A DNA stretch of 52,000 bases, from positions 1 to 52,000 of the forward strand of contig VGYZ01000020.1 of NCBI GenBank assembly GCA_016872795.1, in the 5' to 3' direction. This DNA is from Planctomycetota bacterium. Lineage in GTDB: Bacteria; Planctomycetota; UBA1135; GCA-002686595. Made by a program: the position numbers and the translations under genes. This document shows, one piece after another, positions 1-8,358 of the stretch. A model generated the notes under the pieces. The model saw only the letters and a list, made by a program, of their open reading frames with translations, made no database searches and was not told where the DNA came from. Position 1 is the first letter of the stretch, and each line of letters begins with the position of its first letter.

Positions 1-531
1 TTCACATTGTTCACGCAGGCCACGGTCGGCGGCGGCTTCCAGACGCGCTACCTGATCGCCGCGACTCCGGGTGCTGCGCTGGCCGCTGCATGCGGGCTCT
101 CTTCGCGGCGCGCTTGGACCACGCCAGTCGTCGGCGGGCTGCTCGCCTTCGCGCTGTTCGCGCACTCCATGCTCCTGCGCCAACGCAACCTGCGCGAGGA
201 CTATGCGACGGCATGCGCGGAAGTCGCATGCGAGTGGCGCCCGGGCGATGTCGTGATCTCGATCACAGGCTTGGAGGAACTGTTCGAACTTGCTCCCCTG
301 CGACACTACTTGCGCGAGCGCCCCGACATCCTCGCGACGGTGCAGACATGGAAGCAGCTCGAGACGCGACTCGAATACACCGTGTCGCCTTCCGCTCGCA
401 TCCACCTCGTTCATCGCGAGTCCGGCTACGCATGGGCCGAGCGGGATCGACTGGCCTCACGTTTGGTGCTCGTGGAAGCGAGCCCACGGCGGGAGCGCAT
501 CGAGCGTTCGCTGTGGCGCCGGGGACCTTAG
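1..531 (+). CDS. C-terminal part of a polytopic membrane protein, probably GT39/ArnT-like glycosyltransferase (5' end outside window)
   Basis: The frame is open from the first base, so the gene starts upstream of the window. About 176 residues are visible. Near the start, TRYLIAATPGAALAAA resembles the RYLLPALP-type segment near the end of the membrane core in GT39 and related lipid-linked-sugar glycosyltransferases, and is followed by a second hydrophobic helix (LLAFALFAHSMLL). The remaining ~120 residues are soluble and would lie outside the membrane. Family members transfer sugars from polyprenyl phosphates to lipids or proteins at the outer face of the cytoplasmic membrane. The catalytic N-terminal half is not visible, so the assignment rests on one membrane segment and on a clearer GT39-type gene at 8359-10020. 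A DUF1684 lipoprotein gene follows 30 bp downstream on the same strand. Confidence 0.5.
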   Translation, partial: FTLFTQATVGGGFQTRYLIAATPGAALAAACGLSSRRAWTTPVVGGLLAFALFAHSMLLRQRNLREDYATACAEVACEWRPGDVVISITGLEELFELAPLRHYLRERPDILATVQTWKQLETRLEYTVSPSARIHLVHRESGYAWAERDRLASRLVLVEASPRRERIERSLWRRGP

Positions 532-561
532 GGCGGGGCCAGTCGCTATCCTTCGCACCTC

Positions 562-1419
562 ATGCGAAAGGCAGTCTGGCTCGCGATGACTCTGGCTTCA
601 GCTTCATGTGCGACGGTTCCCGAGCAGTCGGATGTGGTTGCGGCGCGAAAGGCATGGCATGCGGAGCGCATCGACAAGCTGCGCGAGGAGGATGGATGGC
701 TGACATTGGTCGGCCTCGACTTCATCGAGGATGGAGCCGTTACGCTCGGAAGCGCGGAGAGTGCGACCTACAGCTACCCCAATTGCGCGGACGCGCTCGT
801 CGGGACGCTGCGAGTCGACGGCGACGAGGTGTGGTTTCGCTACGAGGGTCTCGAGACCGAGGAGCGACTTGCGGCGGATGACATGGGCGCTCCGTCCGTG
901 ATTCGCAGTGGCAGCGTGTCGTTCACGCTCGTGCGGCGCAATGCCCGACTCGCGCTGCGCGTGCGCGACAATGAGAGCCCCGTGCGGACGCGCTTCCTTG
1001 GACTGCAGCTGTTTCCGTACGACCCAGACCTCGTTGTTCGAGCAGAGGTCGTGCAGGCGGAGCCGGGCGCTCGGCTTGCCATCACGAACGTCACGGGCTT
1101 TCTAGAAGAGCAGGCACTCGCTGCGGAACTCGAGTTCGAGCTCGACGGTACGCGCGTGCGCTTCGCGGCGACCGCGGGTTCCGACGGGCGACTGTTCGTG
1201 GTGTTCGGCGATGCGACCAACGGGAGCGAGACGTACGCAGCCGGCAGGTTTCTCGATCTTCCGGCACCCGTCGACGGCGTCACGACCCTCGACTTCAACC
1301 GTGCAACGAACCCGCCGTGTTCGTTCACGGCGTTCGCGACATGCCCGCTCCCTCCTCCCCAGAATCGACTGCGCATCCCGATACGCGCGGGTGAGCTGGC
1401 CCCGACGACACGCCACTGA
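562..1419 (+). CDS. DUF1684 family lipoprotein
   Basis: This 285-residue protein carries an N-terminal lipoprotein-like signal ending in ASASC (Cys16). It matches DUF1684 along its length: the GWLTLVGLDFIEDG opening, a central LRVRDNESPVRTRFLG segment, the TYAAGRFLDLPAP stretch, LDFNRATNPPCSF, and the closing CPLPPPQNRLRIPIRAGE. The last two blocks, a Cys followed by CPLPPPxNRL, are the most diagnostic part of the family. DUF1684 has no established biochemical role. The signal predicts a periplasmic, membrane-anchored protein. Two SGNH/GDSL hydrolase genes occur nearby, one directly downstream, but a functional link is only inference. Confidence 0.88.
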   Translation: MRKAVWLAMTLASASCATVPEQSDVVAARKAWHAERIDKLREEDGWLTLVGLDFIEDGAVTLGSAESATYSYPNCADALVGTLRVDGDEVWFRYEGLETEERLAADDMGAPSVIRSGSVSFTLVRRNARLALRVRDNESPVRTRFLGLQLFPYDPDLVVRAEVVQAEPGARLAITNVTGFLEEQALAAELEFELDGTRVRFAATAGSDGRLFVVFGDATNGSETYAAGRFLDLPAPVDGVTTLDFNRATNPPCSFTAFATCPLPPPQNRLRIPIRAGELAPTTRH

Positions 1420-1456
1420 AATGGCGCCGGTGAGCGCCGCGGCGTAGCTTGGGTGC

Positions 1457-2212
1457 ATGAAGTTGCCGACGATCGCTGCTGCGCTCCTGCTGCTCGCTTC
1501 CTGCACCCGGCCGAGTGAGACTGCACCGGCCTCGCCGACTCCGTCCGTGGACGGGGAGTCGCGCGCGAACACCGCCATCGTTCCCGCGACGCGTACGGAC
1601 CCTTGGATTCTCGAGCGACAGGCCGAGTGCGTCCGGCGTGCGCGGGAGAGCGCGCAGGCCAGCGTGATCTTCGTCGGCGACTCGATCACGCAGGGCTGGG
1701 AGGATGGTGGCGCGGAGCACTGGGCGCGCGCATTCGCTCCCATGGGAGCTCTCAACCTCGGCGTCAGCGGCGACCGCACGGAGAATGTGCTGTGGCGGTT
1801 GGAGCAGGCGCCGCTCGGACGACTGCAGCCCAAGGTGATCGTGCTCCTGATCGGCACGAACAACCTCGGCCACGGGACGCACACGGGCGAGGAGACGCTG
1901 GCCGGAGTGCGGCGCGTGATCGAGACGCTGCGCCAGCAAGCGCCGTCGGCGCGGATGCTGGTGCTCGAAGTCTTCCCGCGCGGGGAACGCTTCAATCCGA
2001 TGCGCGGCGAGCTCGCGCAATTGAACCAAGCGCTGCGTGCGCGCGCCGCGGAGCTCGGTTGCGAGGTCCTCGCGCTCGGCGATCGCTGGGTCCGGGCCGA
2101 CGGCTCGATCTCGACCTTGGACATGCCCGATCACCTGCACCTCTCGCCCGCGGCCTACGGCCAGTGGGCCGACGCACTCGAGCCCCTCGTGCGAGCAAGC
2201 CTGCGTCGCTAG
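1457..2212 (+). CDS. SGNH/GDSL-family lipoprotein hydrolase
   Basis: This 251-residue protein has a lipobox (LLASC, Cys16) and a Pro/Thr-rich linker, followed by an SGNH hydrolase fold. Block I is GDSITQGW with nucleophile Ser76. Block II is the GVSGDRTEN segment near residue 103. Block III is IGTNN near 132-136. Block V is the DMPDHLHLS region with candidate catalytic Asp225 and His228. The order and spacing resemble the GDSL proteins related to platelet-activating-factor acetylhydrolase beta/gamma subunits. It is probably an esterase acting on acyl or acetyl groups of extracytoplasmic polymers; the substrate cannot be read from sequence. It lies 37 bp after the DUF1684 gene and converges with the M28 peptidase gene (stop codons about 40 bp apart). 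Confidence 0.9.
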   Translation: MKLPTIAAALLLLASCTRPSETAPASPTPSVDGESRANTAIVPATRTDPWILERQAECVRRARESAQASVIFVGDSITQGWEDGGAEHWARAFAPMGALNLGVSGDRTENVLWRLEQAPLGRLQPKVIVLLIGTNNLGHGTHTGEETLAGVRRVIETLRQQAPSARMLVLEVFPRGERFNPMRGELAQLNQALRARAAELGCEVLALGDRWVRADGSISTLDMPDHLHLSPAAYGQWADALEPLVRASLRR

Positions 2213-2252
2213 CGGAAAGCCTGTGACGGTCCCCGGCGCAGACGCGCGCGTC

Positions 2253-4940
2253 TCAGGGGCAGGCGCGGAACTGCAGGGCGTTGGACATGCCGACGCCGCC
2301 GAGCGAGGCCGAGTCGCGGTACCAGAACTGCGCGTAGACATCGACTCCGATCGCGAGCGCCGGGTCGAGCCCCGAGCGCAGGTGCGTGTTGAAGTCGAAG
2401 GCGAAGGTGCCGCTGCAGTCGTCGGCGCCGACATTGCCGCCCGAGCTCGGGAGCACGATGCGCTTGAGCGGCGAGGCGGCGCACTTCGTGCCGCCGAAGA
2501 AGGCGCTCGCAGCCGGGGCCAGACCGTAGAACAGCAGGCCGTTGCGCTGGTTGATGATCTGCGTCGCACTGACCGTGAACGGCGCGAGGTTCGTGAGGCT
2601 CGGCGTTCCGGAGGAGCCGACGGCGGGAGTGCAGCCTTGGCTGTTCACCTTCGCCGTGCAGTAGGCGACCGGCGCCGGGCAGTTGAATGTGCCGGGACCG
2701 ACCTGCACGAGCTGCACATCGTCGATGTTCCAGCCGCCGAACACGATGCCCGCGTCGCTTTGCAGCGTGAATTCGAGCTGCACCGAGGGATTTCCGGCGG
2801 CGAGCGCCGTGATGTCGAGGTCCATCGGAACCCACTCGGTGTCGATGAAGTCGCCCGTCGTCGGGTTCATCCACACGACCGTGCCGTTGACCTTGACGCG
2901 CGCCTTGTCGTGCAGGGCCGACTCGATGGTGAGCCAGCGGCGGAACTGCAGGCGCACATTCGTCGCGCTCGAGCAGTTGATCACCGGCGAGCGCAACCAG
3001 CAGTGCGAGCCGTTGTTGTAGTCGCCGAACCATGTGCTCTGGGTGCCGAGGTCATTGCCCCAACACTTCGCGCCGCTGAACGCCAACGGCGGGTCGCCGG
3101 ACTCGCCCACGGGGCTCGACCACTGCCAGTCGTTGGCGCCGCTGTAGCTGCCCGTGCCCCAGCCGCCGGTCGTGGTGCCCTCGAAGTCGCTCGCGTAGAA
3201 CACGGTGCGCGTGCCGACGAAGAACTTCCACGGCGGAGTGCCGGAATCGACGCCCTCGGGCGCGACTTCGACATTGCCCGCGGAGTCGAGGGCCTCGATC
3301 CAGTACCAAACCTCGCGCGGCGAGCCGAAGGTCGGGATCGATGCGCTCCACGAGCTGCCGCTCGCCGTCATGGGCCTAGACTGCCAGGTCTGCCCGAGGT
3401 CGCCGGTGTAGTGAACGGTCGCGGACGCGACGCTCGCGCCGCCGCTGGCGCTGATGGTCGCGCTCACCACGAAGGGACCGGTCGCATCGGTCGTGCTCGG
3501 GAGCGGCGCGTGGGTGATCGTCATGTCGAGCGGCTCTGCGAGGGTCACGCCGCAGGCGACCACGCCCTTGACGATCATCTGGGCGAGGTCGAAGTCGTTC
3601 GTGGAGATCGGGAACGCGTCCGAGGGCGTGTGGATCTGCGTGAAGTACTGGCCGAGATCCTCGAAGAAGAACGCCGCGGGGAAGCCGGCGCCATGGAAGG
3701 TCGCGTGGTCCGAGCTGCCGGCGAGCAACGAGCCGGTCGTCGAGGCCCAGCCCGTGACATAGCGCGGCGCCGTTGCGAGGCAGAAAGCCGTGAGCGGCCC
3801 CGAAGTGTTGTTGACGGCGAGGTCCGCGTCGCGCGCGTCGTTCGCGGCGCGGTACGCGATCATGTCCATGTTGAGCATGCCGACGACCTGCAGGCCCTGC
3901 TGCACCATCTGCTGCGCGAGCGCGCCGGATCCGAGCAGGCCGTATTCCTCGCCGGAAAACCACGCGAGACGGATCGAGTTCTCGAACGGACCCTTGCCCG
4001 CGAGCACGCGCGCGATCTCGAGCACGCCCATGCTGCCGCTGGTGTTGTCGTCCGCGCCGGGCGCCGACGCATTCGTGCCCGAGCTGTAGTTGCGCGTGTC
4101 GAAGTGCGAGCCGAACACGATGTAGCGATTGGGGTTTCGCGCGCCGGGAATGTCGACCACGATGTTCGTGCCGTGCTGCGAGCTCCACTGCTGGGTGGTG
4201 GGCGCGTAGCCCAGCGTCTGTAGGCGCGAGAGGAGCTGCGTCCGCGCTGCATTGAAGTTCGCGAGGTTCTGCGAGTCGCGGTTCGTCCAGGTCGACGAGA
4301 AGTACTGCGTGTTCGTCTGCAGGTTCGTCTTCGAGACTGCGTCGACGAGCGACTGAATGCGCGGGTCGGCGTTGACGAGCGCGGCCGGCCCCTGCGCGGT
4401 GCTGCTCGGACTCGCGACCTGTCCGCTCGACTGGCCAGGCGACGCGCTTGCGAACGCGGCGAGCGGAGAGCCGGGCGCCGGAGCGGGCACCGCTCGCATG
4501 GCGCCGCGCGGCACGGCCGTGTGGCCGCCGTGACATGTGCGGCCCGGTCGCAGGCTCTCGGGGTATTCGTCGAGATCGACGGGGACGCTGACCACGGCCT
4601 GACGACCGTGGCGGTAGAGGATCGTCCCCGCCGCATCGATGTCGCTGCGCACATCGGCCTGGGCGAGGTCGACGACGAACAGCGGGTCGGAGGCTCCGAG
4701 GCCCGCGAGCTCGGTCACGGTGGTCCCGCGCTCGCGCAGCGTGGCGATGTCGCCAGGCGAAAGCGCTCCGACCAAGAAGTCCCCGGCATCGAACCAGACC
4801 TCGCCGGCCCGGCACAGGCGATCGCGCAGGAGGACATCGTGGGCGTGCTCGACCGTCACTGGCACTGGGCGCGGCGGAACGGGCGACTGCGGCAGGGCGG
4901 CGGCGAGCAGCAGGGCTGCTTCGAGAGGGGTGCTGTGCAT
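2253..4940 (-). CDS. Secreted M28-family zinc metallopeptidase with Cys-containing C-terminal module (paralogue A)
   Basis: This 895-residue secreted protein starts at the ATG before a short hydrophobic signal-like N-terminus; the frame is open further upstream, but that part looks non-coding. Residues ~30-145 form an N-terminal region ending in TCHGGHTA. The M28 domain spans ~190-470 with the two-zinc ligand set: His279 (SHFDTR), Asp297/298 (GADDNTSG), Glu331/332 (FSGEEYG), Asp359 (MLNMDM) and His437 (QIHTPSD). An immunoglobulin-like region (~470-590) and a jelly-roll or MAM-like domain (~600-780) follow. The final ~110 residues carry YCTAKVNSQGCTP and end in SNALQFRACP. M28 enzymes are aminopeptidases or carboxypeptidases. 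It lies divergent from a close paralogue, separated by 236 bp with no feature I can call. Confidence 0.93.
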   Translation of the reverse strand: MHSTPLEAALLLAAALPQSPVPPRPVPVTVEHAHDVLLRDRLCRAGEVWFDAGDFLVGALSPGDIATLRERGTTVTELAGLGASDPLFVVDLAQADVRSDIDAAGTILYRHGRQAVVSVPVDLDEYPESLRPGRTCHGGHTAVPRGAMRAVPAPAPGSPLAAFASASPGQSSGQVASPSSTAQGPAALVNADPRIQSLVDAVSKTNLQTNTQYFSSTWTNRDSQNLANFNAARTQLLSRLQTLGYAPTTQQWSSQHGTNIVVDIPGARNPNRYIVFGSHFDTRNYSSGTNASAPGADDNTSGSMGVLEIARVLAGKGPFENSIRLAWFSGEEYGLLGSGALAQQMVQQGLQVVGMLNMDMIAYRAANDARDADLAVNNTSGPLTAFCLATAPRYVTGWASTTGSLLAGSSDHATFHGAGFPAAFFFEDLGQYFTQIHTPSDAFPISTNDFDLAQMIVKGVVACGVTLAEPLDMTITHAPLPSTTDATGPFVVSATISASGGASVASATVHYTGDLGQTWQSRPMTASGSSWSASIPTFGSPREVWYWIEALDSAGNVEVAPEGVDSGTPPWKFFVGTRTVFYASDFEGTTTGGWGTGSYSGANDWQWSSPVGESGDPPLAFSGAKCWGNDLGTQSTWFGDYNNGSHCWLRSPVINCSSATNVRLQFRRWLTIESALHDKARVKVNGTVVWMNPTTGDFIDTEWVPMDLDITALAAGNPSVQLEFTLQSDAGIVFGGWNIDDVQLVQVGPGTFNCPAPVAYCTAKVNSQGCTPAVGSSGTPSLTNLAPFTVSATQIINQRNGLLFYGLAPAASAFFGGTKCAASPLKRIVLPSSGGNVGADDCSGTFAFDFNTHLRSGLDPALAIGVDVYAQFWYRDSASLGGVGMSNALQFRACP

Positions 4941-5176
4941 CTGGGGCGGGCTACTGAATGGGACGCCATCAAGGATAGGGCAGTGCGGGCAGTCGGGGGA
5001 GGTCCAGAATCCCGATGCGGGGCGCTGCGGACGGTCGCTGCCGGAAAATTGGTCGCCGGAGCAGAACCGCCACATCGGCCAGATCGTCAGCTTTGGAGAG
5101 CCAGACGCGCAAGCACGGTTCCCCGGACGCGAGGGGCGGGGTGCCGGGCTTTCTCGTCCATCTCGCCCACCAGCCC

Positions 5177-7816
5177 ATGCCGATCCTCGCTCACGCTGCG
5201 TTCGTCGCGACTCTGTCTTCGTCGTCGCCCCTCCAGTCCCAGGTTGCGCCGCTCGAGCGCGTAGCGCTGCGGCCCGTCGCGGTCGTGCACGGCGGTGACA
5301 GCGAGTTGATCGAGAAGCTCAAGCGCGTGGGGGAAGTGTGGTTCGATGCGGGTCCGTTCCTCGTCGGTGCTCTCGCCGAGCGCGACATGAACGCGCTGCG
5401 CGGGCGCGAAGTGGAACTCGCGATCCTCGACGGGATCGGCGCGCAGGACGAGCTGTTCGTCGTCGACCTGCGCGACGAGCATGTACGCGAGGACATCGAC
5501 GCCGCGGCGCGCGTCGAGTTCGCGCGCGAAGGGCTGGCACTCGTGAGCGTGCCGCAGGGCTTGCCGGAATACCCGGAGAGCCTGCGGCCGGGGCGCACAT
5601 GTCACGGCGGCCACACGGCCATCGCGCGCACCCCGATGCGGCCGCTGGCTCCGCTCTCGGTGCCCAGCTCCGGAGCGAACGCACTGCTCGCGGCCGATCC
5701 GCGCATCCAGTCGCTCGTCGATCAAGTGAACAAGGCCAACCTGCAGGCGTCGGTGCAGTCGTTCACGACCTTCACCAACCGTGACTCGCAGAACCTCGCG
5801 AACTTCAACGCGGGCAAGGCGCAGCTCGTCGCGCAGCTGCAGGCGCTCGGATTTGCGCCCGTGAGCGAGAGCTGGAGCGCATCGCACGGCACGAACATCG
5901 TCGTCGACATCCCGGGCGCGGTGACGCCGAACCGCTTCGTCGTGATCGGCGCGCACTTCGACACGCGCAACTATTCCGGTGGCACCTCGGCCGTCGGGCG
6001 CGGCGCCGACGACAACACCAGCGGCAGCATGGGCGTGCTCGAGATCGCGCGCATCCTCGCGGTGTCTCCGATGGCGTTCGCGAACTCGGTGCGCCTGGTG
6101 TGGTTCTCCGGTGAGGAGTACGGCCTGCTCGGCTCTGGCGCCAACGCGGACAACATGGTCGCGCAGGGCAAGCAAGTCCTCGGCATGCTCAACATGGACA
6201 TGATCGCGTACCGTGCGAGCTCGGATGTGCGCGACTGCGACTTCGCGACGAACAACACGTCCCCGGCACTCACGAGCTTCTGCCTGCAGACCGCGCCGCT
6301 GTATGTGCCGAACTGGGCCGCGACCAGCGGCAACCTGAGCGCGGGCAGCTCGGACCACGCTGCTTACAACTCGGCCGGCATACCGGCTGCGTTCTTCTTC
6401 GAGGATCTGACGCAGTACTTCTCGCAGATCCACACGAGCGCGGACGCCTACCCGACATCGACGAACGACTTCGACCTCGCGCAGATGATCTGCAAGGGCG
6501 TGCTCGCCTGCGGAGCGACGCTCGCGGATCCGGTCGACCTCTCGATCGCGCACACGGAGCTCGCGGACACGACCGATGCGCTCGGTCCCTACGCGGTGCA
6601 GGCGAGCGTGACGAGCCTGTACGGTTCGACGGTCAGCGGCGCGACCTTGCACTATCGCGTGCGCGGTGCGGCGACATGGACTGCGCTCACGATGACGGGT
6701 ATCGGCGGCGGGAACTGGCGCGGGCTCATTCCGGCGCAGGGATCGCCGCAGGTGATCGAGTACTACATCGAGGCGCAGGACAACCTCGGCGCCGGCGAGG
6801 TTGCGCCGAAGGGCGCCGACACGGGCTCGACGCCCTATGATTTCTTCGTCGGCACGCGCTTGGTCCTGTACGCGACGGGCTTCGAGGAAGCGACGGACAA
6901 CGGCTGGACGCACGCGCAGGTCGCGACGCAGGACGACTGGCAGCGCGGCATTCTCTTCGGCAAGGCCGGCGATCCCGCGAGCGCCTTTGCGGGCACGCGC
7001 GTGTGGGGCAACGACCTCGGCCCGACGGGCTGGAATGGCTCCTACGCGAACAATGTGAACAACTGGCTACGCTCGCCTGCGATCGATTGCTCGGGCGCGC
7101 CGCAGGTGTTCCTCGAGTTCCGTCGCTGGCTCACGGTCGAGGCTTCGCAGTTCGACAAGGCGCGCATTCGCGTCAACGGCACGCAGGTGTGGATCAATCC
7201 GGCGGCGAGCGACCTGCTCGACACGGCGTGGGTGCCGTTCCAGCTCGACATTTCCGCGCTCGCGGCCGACAATCCGTCGGTGCAGGTCGAGTTCAGTCTG
7301 CAATCCGACGGCGGCCTGACCTTCGGCGGCTGGAACATCGATGAGTTTGCCATCGTCACGCTCGGGCCAGGCAGCAGCGTGTGTCCCGCGGCCACGGCGT
7401 ACTGCACGGCGAAGACCAACAGCCAAGGCTGCACGCCCCAGATCGCGGCGAGTGGCTCGGCGAGCGCGGCGTCCTCCGCGCCCTTCACGATCAGCGGCAC
7501 GAATGTGATCAACCAGCGCTCGGGGCTGCTCTTCTACGGCTTCACGCAGGGTGCGAGCCTCTTTCAGGGCGGCACCAAGTGCGTCGCGGGCAGCCCCAAG
7601 CGCACACCGCTCGTCGACTCGGGCGGCAACACGGGAGCGGACGACTGCTCCGGCGTGCTCGCGATCGACTTCAACGCGCGCATTCAGTCCGGCGTCGATC
7701 CCGCGCTGTTCGCTGGCAACACGGTCTTCGCGCAGTGGTGGTACCGCGACGGCGCCGACCCGCAGGGCTTTGGCACGGGGCTCTCGAACGCGCTGCAGTT
7801 CCGGATCTGCCCCTGA
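5177..7816 (+). CDS. Secreted M28-family zinc metallopeptidase with Cys-containing C-terminal module (paralogue B)
   Basis: This 879-residue protein is collinear with the divergent gene on its left. The chosen ATG precedes a hydrophobic signal-like stretch (ILAHAAFVATL); the frame is open to 5015 upstream, but that part is unlikely to be translated. All M28 zinc and catalytic residues are kept: His260 (AHFDTR), Asp278/279 (GADDNTSG), Glu313/314 (FSGEEYG), Asp341 and His419 (QIHTSAD). The N-terminal TCHGGHTA block, the jelly-roll region and the C-terminal module (YCTAKTNSQGCTP, LLFYGFTQG, WYRDGADPQG, SNALQFRICP) are shared too. The pair probably arose by an inverted duplication. Both copies look active, so divergence in substrate or expression is more likely than decay. 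Confidence 0.93.
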   Translation: MPILAHAAFVATLSSSSPLQSQVAPLERVALRPVAVVHGGDSELIEKLKRVGEVWFDAGPFLVGALAERDMNALRGREVELAILDGIGAQDELFVVDLRDEHVREDIDAAARVEFAREGLALVSVPQGLPEYPESLRPGRTCHGGHTAIARTPMRPLAPLSVPSSGANALLAADPRIQSLVDQVNKANLQASVQSFTTFTNRDSQNLANFNAGKAQLVAQLQALGFAPVSESWSASHGTNIVVDIPGAVTPNRFVVIGAHFDTRNYSGGTSAVGRGADDNTSGSMGVLEIARILAVSPMAFANSVRLVWFSGEEYGLLGSGANADNMVAQGKQVLGMLNMDMIAYRASSDVRDCDFATNNTSPALTSFCLQTAPLYVPNWAATSGNLSAGSSDHAAYNSAGIPAAFFFEDLTQYFSQIHTSADAYPTSTNDFDLAQMICKGVLACGATLADPVDLSIAHTELADTTDALGPYAVQASVTSLYGSTVSGATLHYRVRGAATWTALTMTGIGGGNWRGLIPAQGSPQVIEYYIEAQDNLGAGEVAPKGADTGSTPYDFFVGTRLVLYATGFEEATDNGWTHAQVATQDDWQRGILFGKAGDPASAFAGTRVWGNDLGPTGWNGSYANNVNNWLRSPAIDCSGAPQVFLEFRRWLTVEASQFDKARIRVNGTQVWINPAASDLLDTAWVPFQLDISALAADNPSVQVEFSLQSDGGLTFGGWNIDEFAIVTLGPGSSVCPAATAYCTAKTNSQGCTPQIAASGSASAASSAPFTISGTNVINQRSGLLFYGFTQGASLFQGGTKCVAGSPKRTPLVDSGGNTGADDCSGVLAIDFNARIQSGVDPALFAGNTVFAQWWYRDGADPQGFGTGLSNALQFRICP

Positions 7817-7843
7817 GCGCGCGCGGGCGCTACAGTCCGCGCC

Positions 7844-8350
7844 GTGACGGCTTTTCCCGATCCTGACGAGTTCGCCTTCGTGCCTGCGCTCGAGGCGTGC
7901 TTCGAGGAAATCCTGCTCGAGCTGCACGCGCTCGGGCGGGATGCGTTCGTCGATGCGCCCGACGCGCTGTCCCTGCCCGGAGAGGGCTACGACGAGCGCG
8001 GCTGGCGCTACTTCACGCTGTTTGGCGGCGGAGCGCAGTGCGGTGCGAACCGCCGTCGCTGCCCAAAGACCACGCGCGCCTGCATGCTGGTTCCGGAGCT
8101 GGTGAACGCGGGATTCTCGCTGTTTCGTCCGGGGACGCGGCTCGCGCCGCATCGCGGCGAGCTCGACGGAACGCTGCGCTGCCACCTACCGCTCGTCGTA
8201 CCGCGCGGGGATGTCGGCATTCGCTGCGGAGACGAGCAGCGCCGTTGGGAGCGCGCTCGCGCGCTGGTGTTCGACGATTCGCGCGAGCATGTCGCCTGGA
8301 ATCTCGGTGAGGGCGACCGCATCGTCTTGCTGGTCACATTCCGCGGTTGA
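7844..8350 (+). CDS. Aspartyl/asparaginyl beta-hydroxylase-like 2-oxoglutarate dioxygenase
   Basis: This 168-residue protein uses a GTG start. The C-terminal half matches the aspartyl/asparaginyl beta-hydroxylase domain: AGFSLFRPGTRLAPHRGELDG places the first iron ligand at His103, and DDSREHVAWN gives the second at His149. The following DRIVLLVTF supplies Arg159, expected to bind the 2-oxoglutarate carboxylate. As usual for this family, no HxD motif is needed. The N-terminal ~80 residues include several Cys (QCGANRRRCPKTTRAC), which could be structural. Bacterial members hydroxylate peptides or lipid A acyl chains; the target here is unknown. It follows the M28 gene by 27 bp and converges with the GT39-type gene, leaving only 8 bp between stops. 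Confidence 0.85.
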   Translation: MTAFPDPDEFAFVPALEACFEEILLELHALGRDAFVDAPDALSLPGEGYDERGWRYFTLFGGGAQCGANRRRCPKTTRACMLVPELVNAGFSLFRPGTRLAPHRGELDGTLRCHLPLVVPRGDVGIRCGDEQRRWERARALVFDDSREHVAWNLGEGDRIVLLVTFRG

Positions 8351-8358
8351 GCGCGACT

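Noticed and set aside
2240-2253. 14-bp perfect palindrome AGACGCGCGCGTCT at the M28 gene end
   Set aside because: It is low-complexity CG alternation with no loop, common by chance in this base composition, and overlaps a stop region.
2037-4223. Long plus-strand open frame opposite the M28 peptidase
   Set aside because: It is a reverse-strand shadow in GC-rich DNA: Arg/Ala/Val-rich without domains, lying wholly over a protein with complete M28 motifs.
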